From assembly GCA_022821495.1 (NCBI GenBank), contig JAJEDN010000079.1:1-64000 (forward strand): a stretch of 64,000 nucleotides of DNA, written 5' to 3'. This DNA is from Candidatus Poribacteria bacterium (GTDB lineage Bacteria > Poribacteria > WGA-4E > WGA-3G). Of the stretch, positions 16,766-25,700 are shown piece by piece. The number at the start of each line of letters is the position of its first letter. The first letter of the stretch is position 1. The notes below the pieces were generated by a model. That model was not told where the DNA came from and did no database searches. It was given only the letters and a program-made list of their open reading frames with translations. A program made the position numbers and the translations under genes.

Positions 16766-17252
16766 GAAAAGGCAAAAGATTGGAAGGTTGGAAGGTTGGA
16801 AGGTTGGAAGCGTATTTCTTCCATCCTTTCGTCCTTTTTTCTGGGCTTCTCCCCTTCCAAGAAAGTCGTTCTATGGAATTTGAGGGGGCGTCATAACTGG
16901 AAAAGGGAACTTTAAGAACTTTTTTCCGTATGAATCGGCTGTTCCGAAACAGATAGCACTGCTCTTGATAATAATGAACACGCCATAAGTCAAATCCACG
17001 TTCAAACTGAATAACCCGATCAGGCGGGCCGAGGTGGAATTGTAATTTCTCTACGGCTCGCCTATCGCGTTTAACAAGCGTATGTGTTACATAGGCAAGT
17101 CCTGAAAGAATCCCCACCAAAGCTATTTTTCCTCTTAATTTGACCGAAACACTTTCCGCAGTCGGTGTTAACCCGAAAACAAGGCATAGAATAAGAAAAA
17201 CAACGCAGATTTTTCCTGTTTTCGCACAGAAAATTTGGCATAAATTTCGCAT
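16551..17252 (-). CDS. Hypothetical membrane-anchored protein, uncertain 3' end
   Basis: Reverse-strand reading frame starting MRNLCQIFCAKTGK with a hydrophobic segment (ICVVFLILCLVFGL). A second hydrophobic stretch (KIALVGILSGLAYV) and a plausible soluble part (KLQFHLGPPDRVIQFERGFD) follow. The last third runs through the TTGGAAGG repeat element and into the antisense of the secreted paralogue 16100-16765. The natural end is therefore probably near 16810-16890, and the tail may be read-through after repeat insertion. No family recognised. Composition of the first 130 residues looks coding. Confidence 0.4.
   Translation of the reverse strand: MRNLCQIFCAKTGKICVVFLILCLVFGLTPTAESVSVKLRGKIALVGILSGLAYVTHTLVKRDRRAVEKLQFHLGPPDRVIQFERGFDLWRVHYYQEQCYLFRNSRFIRKKVLKVPFSSYDAPSNSIERLSWKGRSPEKRTKGWKKYASNLPTFQPSNLLPFLIDTPVLVPPKWLQPYPWHPQQDPRLVSSYLYRLGAEGRLRSLSSCSSRKSHLSWWHPRERRYEAPSHLLP
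16780..16863. repeat. TTGGAAGG tandem repeat with inverted CTTCC arm
   Basis: Four tandem TTGGAAG(G) units (16780-16810) followed by pyrimidine-rich CTTCCATCC/CCCCTTCC stretches that could pair back. Related purine-rich elements lie at 34490-34560, 46921-47045 and 58947-59018. Confidence 0.7.
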
Positions 17253-17448
17253 TTGTGTATCATTTCCGTATATTAGGACTTGACAAAAGAAATATTTTAA
17301 GTGTATGCTAATTGGAACGAATAAAAAAGAATCGCTAATTGCGTCTGCAGCAGAGGTTAGCCTAAGACACAAGTCAAAAATTATCGTGATCGTTAGCCTG
17401 TAAAGCAGCAGACTGTTTTATTAGTGATCAACTTGGAGCGTGATTAGC

Positions 17449-18564
17449 ATGCATCCTAACGGAGAAGCCCCCCCTACAACAGATACCTCAAATTGTACAG
17501 ACCTTACTATTGAAGAGGTCAAGCAGGAATTGTATAACCGCCATCACCCAAGTTTAACATTCCTCGATATAGAAGCGCACGCGAAGACTATCCACAAAAT
17601 ACGGACGCTCAAAAAGAAGCATAACGTTGTGATGCTTGGTCACAACTATATGGAGCCTCTGGTTTTTGGATTGTCAGAAAAAGAGGAACAGGGTGATTCA
17701 CTCGGTTTGAGTATGTACGCCGCGAGAACAGATGCTCCGTATCTAATTTTTAACGGCGTTCCATTTATGGCGGAAACAGCGAAAATCCTAAATCCGAGTA
17801 AAACCGTATTAGTTGCCGATAAAACAGCGGGTTGCTCACTCGCTGATAACTTCGGTGCAGAAGATGTTAAGAAGTTGAAAACCCTTTATCCAGGTGCGCC
17901 GGTGATGATTTATATCAATAGTTACGCCGACGCGAAGGCGGAATCGGATATCTGCTGCACGTCAGCGAATGCAGCACATATCGCGAAAACGATGCCGGGC
18001 GATACACTTATTTTTGTGCCAGATATTTTCTTTGCGCAGAATTTGGAAGAAGAATTGAAAGACGAAAAAAATGTTGTCTACCCAGGGAAAGATAACACTG
18101 CGCGGGGTGCCGTCTGTGAAGTTCACGAAAAATTCACACTTGATGACCTTCTTGGCATCCGTGAATCCTTTGAAATCCCGAAAGGACACCCTCGCCGTAA
18201 GTTATATGCCCACTGGGAATGTCGTCCAAACGTTTTAAAAGAGGCAGATTTTTATGGCAGTACCAGCCAGATTATGAAGGATATAGCGGAACGTGTTGCA
18301 GACAACCAACTGGAACGCGCGTTCGTCGCCTCGGAGTGCGAGTTAACTTCCAATCTTGCGCAAGAATTCCCAGAAGTTCAATTCTGGACAGCTTGCTCAG
18401 TCCGATGTTCACACATGGCACAAGTCAATTTGGGGAAAATCGCGAATATTCTGGAAGCAATTGATAGGGACGAAAGCCTCGACGAATATGAGATTACGCT
18501 GAATCCCGAAACTATTGACAAAGCCCGTACACCGATCGAACGCATGCTTGAAGCGAGTGTGTAA
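17449..18564 (+). CDS. nadA: Quinolinate synthase NadA
   Basis: [4Fe-4S] enzyme that condenses iminoaspartate with dihydroxyacetone phosphate to quinolinate in NAD synthesis. 371 residues from ATG 17449, preceded by TTGGAG; the in-frame GTG at 17440 sits too close to that site. Cluster cysteine candidates are Cys129 (TAGCSLAD), Cys258 (HWECRPNV) and Cys316/320 (WTACSVRCSHMAQVN). VVMLGHNYMEP marks the N-terminal domain. nadB and nadC are not in the window. Confidence 0.93.
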   Translation: MHPNGEAPPTTDTSNCTDLTIEEVKQELYNRHHPSLTFLDIEAHAKTIHKIRTLKKKHNVVMLGHNYMEPLVFGLSEKEEQGDSLGLSMYAARTDAPYLIFNGVPFMAETAKILNPSKTVLVADKTAGCSLADNFGAEDVKKLKTLYPGAPVMIYINSYADAKAESDICCTSANAAHIAKTMPGDTLIFVPDIFFAQNLEEELKDEKNVVYPGKDNTARGAVCEVHEKFTLDDLLGIRESFEIPKGHPRRKLYAHWECRPNVLKEADFYGSTSQIMKDIAERVADNQLERAFVASECELTSNLAQEFPEVQFWTACSVRCSHMAQVNLGKIANILEAIDRDESLDEYEITLNPETIDKARTPIERMLEASV

Positions 18565-18565
18565 T

Positions 18566-18722
18566 AGTTATAAGTTATAAGTTATAAGTTAAGAGGGTTC
18601 TGATTGTCCAATATCTTTTGGTAATCGTCGGTGCTCCACTTGGGAAACGACGGTTAGAAAGAGATAATCAAACCTCAGAAACCAGACTTATAACTTATAA
18701 CTAACAACTGAAAACCAATAAC
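18566..18722. repeat. GTTATAAGTT inverted repeat between convergent genes
   Basis: Tandem GTTATAA units (18566-18592) are mirrored by CTTATAACTTATAACTAAC (18687-18705) and AACTGAAAACCAATAACT, giving a long AT-rich imperfect hairpin between nadA and the PorV-like gene. It may act as a bidirectional terminator. A related element is at 60553-60632. Confidence 0.65.
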
Positions 18723-18724
18723 TA

Positions 18725-19705
18725 TTAAAAGCGCGTGATAAAAGAGACGCGATGTGCGTTGCCTAAATCGGGGTCAGGCACAAAAGCGTAATCAAACTGG
18801 AAATCAACATTCGCTAACATGTCTTCACCGCTGCGCCGGACACCGATACCGATTGCTAATCCATCGCTTGGATTCTCATTGAGACTGATCCTATATCCGA
18901 CACGTGCAGCGATACTATCGTAAAACCACCGCTCCATCCCCAGGTGAAAGCTGGGATTTGCATCAAGAAGGGGGAGGTGTGCATCTGCGACCAACGCCCA
19001 TAATTCCTGCGCGGGCATCGGTTGATCCGCTTCCGTCTCCGCAGCAGGTTGTTTCCACATTCTGTAGGCGAGTCCTCCACGGAGTGCCATTGGCAAGTTT
19101 TCGCCACCGTCCAAGACACCAGCATTTTGGACGGCGACCCCAATACCGAGACGATCCTCAAGCAAATTTAAGACCAGTCCGACATCGGCTGCGACACCGT
19201 ATGCATTTTGAATGTCTAATTGCTGCGAGATTACCTTTGCTGTCCCGCCAACAGACATTGCTGTACCGAGTGGATAGGCGAGCGACAAACCTGTAGCAAA
19301 CCCGCCGACTGTTGCGGTACTATCCGGGTCTTCCGTCGGTCCCTGACGGCGTTCAATTTCTGTGAAACTTCCGAGGAAACTGGCTCCCCAGACGAGTTGC
19401 CCTACACGTTGCGCGTATCCGATGGTATTATTATTAATATCGGCGAACGAAAAGTGTTGCATTGCTGTCAGTTCCCTGTCTTGGACAGCGGTTAACCCAG
19501 CAGGATTCCAAAAGATAGTATTAATATCATTGGCAAGTCCAGTGAAGGCACCGCCTAATCCAGCGGGTCGACTGCCACCTTCAATTTTCAGGAAAGCGGC
19601 ACCCACAGTTCCTGCGCCATCGTTAATATCAGCGTGTACACTTGGAACAACTGGGATTATTATGAAAAGTGCCATTACGATTAGAACGGCTTCCCTTTTC
19701 AGCAT
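18725..19705 (-). CDS. PorV/PorQ-like outer-membrane protein (UPF0164 type)
   Basis: 326 residues. The signal peptide ends near VHADI. The first strand region (GAAFLKIEGGSRPAGLGGAFTGLANDINTIFWNPAGL) is the signature of the PorV/UPF0164 barrel family, and the protein ends in an aromatic strand (HRVSFITRF). In type IX secretion PorV binds the C-terminal signal of substrates. It lies 49 bases downstream of the giant Ig-repeat gene on the same strand, with AAGGAG at its start, so the two are likely co-transcribed. A T9SS role is inferred; no core Por/Gld gene is visible. Confidence 0.85.
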   Translation of the reverse strand: MLKREAVLIVMALFIIIPVVPSVHADINDGAGTVGAAFLKIEGGSRPAGLGGAFTGLANDINTIFWNPAGLTAVQDRELTAMQHFSFADINNNTIGYAQRVGQLVWGASFLGSFTEIERRQGPTEDPDSTATVGGFATGLSLAYPLGTAMSVGGTAKVISQQLDIQNAYGVAADVGLVLNLLEDRLGIGVAVQNAGVLDGGENLPMALRGGLAYRMWKQPAAETEADQPMPAQELWALVADAHLPLLDANPSFHLGMERWFYDSIAARVGYRISLNENPSDGLAIGIGVRRSGEDMLANVDFQFDYAFVPDPDLGNAHRVSFITRF

Positions 19706-19754
19706 TATAGATTCTCCTTATCCTGGCTTTTAATATCTGCTTAAAGCAGTGTGC

Positions 19755-22700
19755 TTAGTCAACAACAAGCACCTTACCGACAGCGTTTGCGCGATTTCCT
19801 GCTGCGTTGACGGCTTCTAAACGGAAGATGTAGAGTCCCCGTGCGACAGCGTTGCCCGCCTGGTTTTCCAGATTCCATTTAACCAATTGATCGTTGCGCT
19901 GTCCCGATACAACATCGGGATAAGTTTGCGATAACACCATATCCCCACTCCAATCATAGACGCTCAAAGTGAGTTCAATTGTTTCCCCGAGTGGTACATT
20001 GACATCAAAGGAAAAGAAGGCGACATCGCGTTTTGAGATGCGGAGCGGATTTGGCCACCCGAATGTTGAACCTCGGAAAGTGAGAGATACAGACATGGTA
20101 TACTTGCCAATGTCATAAACAGCGTAATTTCCTGCTCTGTCGGTGACGCGGACATCCAAGTCGTATTCACCGGAACGTGTCGGTAGGTAGTCGATTGACC
20201 AGCGGCTCCATGGTTCTTCTTGTGCATTGCTGTCATCAACCGCTGGAACTGGGTCGATGGGCTGATCGTCGGGCCCTGTCCCTACAATTTCAACAAGCCA
20301 TACCCCGGAGGGTGGCACAGAAATCTCGCCTTCACCAATTCTCTGTGTACTCCCTTGATCACTCGCTGTGCCTTCCAACGGCAGTGGCTCATCGGTCAAC
20401 TCGGTTTCACCACCGTCACTGGTTACAGCCGCGGTAGGTTTACCTGTCTCATAGAGAAATTCCGTTGTGATCGTATCGCTTGGAGAGAAACCGAGGAGTT
20501 CGGAGTCATTTCCAACGCCCCTAACCGTAACCTGATAGCGTCCTTGGAATGCCAAACCACCAGATTTGAAAACGATCGTGTCCACCCCGTTTTGTTGGGT
20601 GTTTCCAGAAACTTCGGATCCATCCGGGCTCCTAACAATGATCCTTGATTGCGCAAGGTTAACCCCTAAGCCCGTGTCAAAGATTTTTGCTTGAAGGGTG
20701 ACGCCTCCGGTCGTAGAGACTGCGGTCGGATAATCTTCGGCATTAATATCAACAAGGAGTGGTGCGTCGTTGATAAGTAGTGTTCCGACATCAATCATCG
20801 GTGGCCTGGTATCGTAAACGAAGACCCTTTCATACGGTTCATCGTCGTTTCCTGCGCGGTCCTTGGGGCTAATGGTAATTTGGTACTCGCCATCAGCGGA
20901 TCCATTGTCTGCGAGCGGAACCGTGAGACGGAAAGTGAGGTTACCTTGTCCATCGTCATCAACACGTCCTGAAATTTCAGTTGCATTCGGTGATAACCGC
21001 TCAAAAGTTAGCCATTCATCGTCGAGATTTTCCCAATCAATACCAGATGTGTCATCGGTGAGATTGACGCGAATCTCTGTCAGTGAATTATTAACACCCG
21101 GTTGTGTAACGATGAGATCAATCACATCATCGCTCTCAATCTCCGGTGCCTGCGTGTCGTACATGAAGGTTAATCGTTGAACTTCACCACTCCGCCCAGA
21201 AGCACTGATTGGCGTAAATTCAATGGTATAGCGTCCATCTTCGGAACCGTCAGTCGCGAGGGGTCGGACCAGATTATAGATTAACCTGCCAGATGCGCGC
21301 TGTTGCTGTCCAGCAACAACTTGGTCACCCGGATTTAAGAGACGCAGCGTTGAAAGATGATTCTCATCATCTGTTTCGAGTTCGACTTCTATTTGCTCAA
21401 CTTCTTCATTGGTAAACGCTTCGTCCGCGGGTGCGGTAGCAGGCTCCGTTGAAACGATCGTCGGCAAACGCCTTGACAATTGGAAGTTCCGTTCAAAGAC
21501 GGTAGCTTCCCCATTCCCAGCCCTGTCAACAGCTTGAACACGGATAATATAGCGTCCATCTTCAACGAGTTGATTCGTATTAAGCGTTAATGCTGTTGTG
21601 CCATTACTAACAAGTTCTCCAGATATCTCGCTGCCACTCGGGTTAACCAGTGTCACTGTAGTCATTGCCCAGTCAATACCACTCCCACCCTCATCATTGA
21701 GGGTTACCTGTATTTGTGTGATATCCTCAGTGAGGAGTGCACCATGAGCAGGTACTGTACGAACAAGCGTTGGTGATTGTGTATCATAGACAATGCGATG
21801 TTCAACGCTCAAGGGATTTCCAGCTTTATCTGCTAACTCAATAACAATGGCGTATTCACCATCCATACTACCATCAAGAGGCAAAGGCTGGTCAAGCGTG
21901 AAAAAGAGTCGGTTATTCGTATCATTGGTGAGCTGCGCGGGGACTAAATTGCCATTGGCATCGCGAAGGCTCACTTTCTGATCCGATAACTCAAGATCCG
22001 CAGGACCGGCATCTGCAACTGTAAAGTGAAACTGCGTTAGACTTTGACTGATATAGGAAACGGGTTGACTTAAATCAATCGGTCCAGCCGCTGTTATCTC
22101 TGGCTCTTGCGTATCATAAATGAACTCGCTGTAAACAGTATTGCCCTGACGACCGGCTTTATCAACAGGTGTAACGTATACACTATATCGTCCATCTGTC
22201 GTGCCATCCGTCGTAAGCGTTATCGGTTCCCAAACAAGTAGGCTAACACCATCAGAACCAAGTGCGCCGGGAACGACTGTCCCATCAAGGGTTGCCACTG
22301 TAATATCCGAACCATCATCCCCGAAGGCTAACCCTGTCTCCGTTGGGTCAAGGATCTCGGCTCCTATAAGCATGTTGTTTGCATTAACATAGGCGACATC
22401 CCCACTTCCGATTGTCTCAGTGTTCCCGATAATAACAGAAACGACCCTTGACAAGGGTATATCCAGAACGAAAGTATAGACAGTCGGAGCGGTTGCAACA
22501 TTTTCTGCTATATCTTGCGGTGTAACGGAGAGTATATATGTGTCAAGTTGATCCAATTCTAGGAAACTGACAGTCATCTGAGATATGCCGTCATCTTCAA
22601 ATGTGAGCGGTATATTCACTATTTCAGTCTCACCAGAAGCAGAGATAGAAGAACTCACCATCGTAATTACGGTATTATCAAAATCAACTCTCGTTGCCTC

Positions 22701-25700
22701 GTCAAATTGCAAAGTAATACTGCTGACAGGTTCCAAAATCTCGGTAACTTCTTGTGGAACGAGTTCTACCGGTGTCTCGGTATTTACCGTGACGGTAGAG
22801 AGTCGGGGTGCTTGCGAGTCATAAATCAGGGCGTGCTCTGAATTTAAGACATTACCGGCTTTGTCAACAAGGGATAGCCTAATCGTATAGGGACCATCCA
22901 CACTGCCATCTCGAGCGAACGGAGCAGCAAGGGTTAGATAGAGTTGGCTCGTTAGTTCGTCAAATGTCAATGTTGCAGGCACAATACTATTAGCAGCATC
23001 GATTAATTCAACCGTTTGTGCTTCCAAGAGCAGGTCCGCCGGTCCGACATCTTCAACAGTGAATACGAACTGGTTCAAGCCGCGACCGATATAGGATACA
23101 GGTTGACTCAAGACAAGCGGATCGGATGCGGTTATCCGAGGGTTTTCTGTATCATAAATGAACTGCCGATAAACAACATCGCCTTGTCTACCTGCCTTAT
23201 CAATAGGCGTAATCGCCACAGTATACCTACCATCAGCACTCCCATCTGTTGGGAGCGATATAGGCTCCCAAATCAACTGGTTCGCGCCATCTGTGCGAGT
23301 TTGACCTGGAACGACCGTCCCTGCGGGACTTGTCACAACAATATTTGAACCGCCTTCGCCTAAATCAAGCCCGGTGCCGGTAGCATCCACTAAAGCGGCA
23401 ACTATTGTAGAATTACTACCGTTGAGGAACACGACATCCCCGGTCTGTCCGCCTAATTCGACAGTACTCACACTTGGTAAAACGAGTATAATCCGAAACG
23501 AGTATTGTACAGCCCCTTGCGCAATATTACCGGCTATGTCTTGTGGCGTAATAGAGAGTGTGTACAATCCGGCTTGCGTCAATTCAACAAAACGCGCCGT
23601 AAGTTGGGTAATCGTATCAACCGAGATATTGAGAGGGATCGCTTGCCCATCGGGGCCGACCAAACTAACCATAGTATTAGCGAAATCAACTCTCGTTGCT
23701 TCGTCAAATTGAAGCGTAATACCGCTGATAGATTCCGAAATTTCGGTAATTTTTTGCGGTACAAGTTCCACACCGGACTCAGTATTTATTGAGACTAATG
23801 ACAACCGAGGCACTTGAGAATCATAAATGAAGGTCTGCTCCGAAGCCGATATATTTCCTGCTTTGTCAACAAGAGACACCTTCACGGTGTATTCACCATC
23901 TGCACTGCCATCTTGAGCAAGTGGAGTGTCAAGCGTGAGATACAAAAGATTGTTTATCTCATCAGAGGTGAGCGTAGCAGTGACAGTTGCGCCCTGCATA
24001 TCAAGAAGCTCGACTGCCTGATCTTGCATCTCCAATCCAGCAGGCCCCACATCTTCGACAGTGAACTGAAGTTGGGTGAGTGTGCCACCGACATAGGTAG
24101 CAGGCTGGTTTAAAACCACTGGTGCAGCATCAGTAATGCGTGGTTCTTGTGTATCGTAAACGAACTGCCGATAGACGACATCGCCTTGTCTTCCAGTTTT
24201 GTCTTTCGGTGTGACAACGACAGTATATCGCCCATCTGCACTGCCATCCTTCGGGAGGACTATAGGGGTCCAGGTCAATTGATCTGTCCCATTGGAGGTT
24301 GTAATACCGGGTGCGGGTAGCCCTGTTTCAGTTGTGACGGTGATCGATGAACCCCCCGCGTCTAAGTCCAATCCAGCACCACTCAAGTCCGCGAAAGTAG
24401 CGACGATGTTAGTGGCATCGCCGTTCACATAAACGATAGTACCGAGTTTTCCACTAATGAGCACCGAACTGACCTTAGGCAAAGGTACGTCAATCCGTAA
24501 CCGGTAAACAAGTGGCGCGGCACTTTGGTTACCAGCGAGGTCCTGTGGTGTAATAGAAAGCACATACTCACCGCGCGCCGTTAATGCTTGGAAATCAAAC
24601 GTTAAGACATTTTTGCCGTCATCCAACCGGTTAACAGAGATATTTTCGCCAGACGGATTGGTAAAGGTAACACCTGTATTAGCGAAATCAATGCCGCTAA
24701 TCAAACCTTCTTGTCCACTCTCAAAAGTTACAACGATCTGTGAAAACCCCTCGGCAATGGTTGTTGTGGTATTCGTGGAAAGTTCCGGTTGAGAATCAAT
24801 TGCGACCTGTACACTTTCGATAGCGGGAAATTGTGTGTCCACAAGGCGTTGAAATTGTTGCGTTAAACGTTGCCCAGCAAAATCGACGAAGGTAGCAGTT
24901 ATAGTATATTCACCATCAGCACTGCCATCGCGCGGCAGCGGTGCTTCTATGTTCCAAGTTAATAGGTTATTTACCGCATCATATTCAAGTTCAGTCTGTG
25001 TAACAAGACTGCCTTGAGCATCTTCAACAGTCAGCGTTGAGGCATCAAAATCAATACCGGACCCGATGTAACCATTAAGTTCAGCAATAATTGTTGTCAA
25101 ATCATTGACGGTTGTGGTTTCGGGAGTTGTTAACCGAATTTCAGGTCGGCTTTGGCTGACGAGATAGAACTCGCGTCGGACAGTAACGCCAAGGTTACCG
25201 GCTAAGTCCATCGGGGAGATTTCGATTATGTAGGTGCCGTCATCGGAACCGTCTAAGGCGATCGGTTCGGCGAGTGTCAAGGTCGCTGCATCTGTGCCGT
25301 TACTCGTTATATTCACAGGCACATCTGTTTGATTTCCGTCAACATTATGCGCCAATCGGAAGGTACTCTGAATGAAATCTATACCGCTGGTCTCCTCGGC
25401 AAGTACCACCTCAACCTGCGATAGTTCTGAGACAGTCGCGTTGGCGGCTGGTACTGTAGAGACGAGTGCCGGGAGTTGTGTATCATAGACCAATTGGTAT
25501 CTGTACGTTTCTGTATTGCCGAGCGCATCTGTCGCTTGAACGTTGAGTACATAACGCCCATCTTGGCTCCCGTCTCGACTTGTCAGCGGTGTTTCTAAAA
25601 TATAAGTTAATTGGTTGCGTTCCGTTGCCAAAAACTCGCGTCCGGGAAGCGCGTTCAGTTGTCCGCCGTCTTCTCTCGTTCCAAAAACAACACGCGTATC

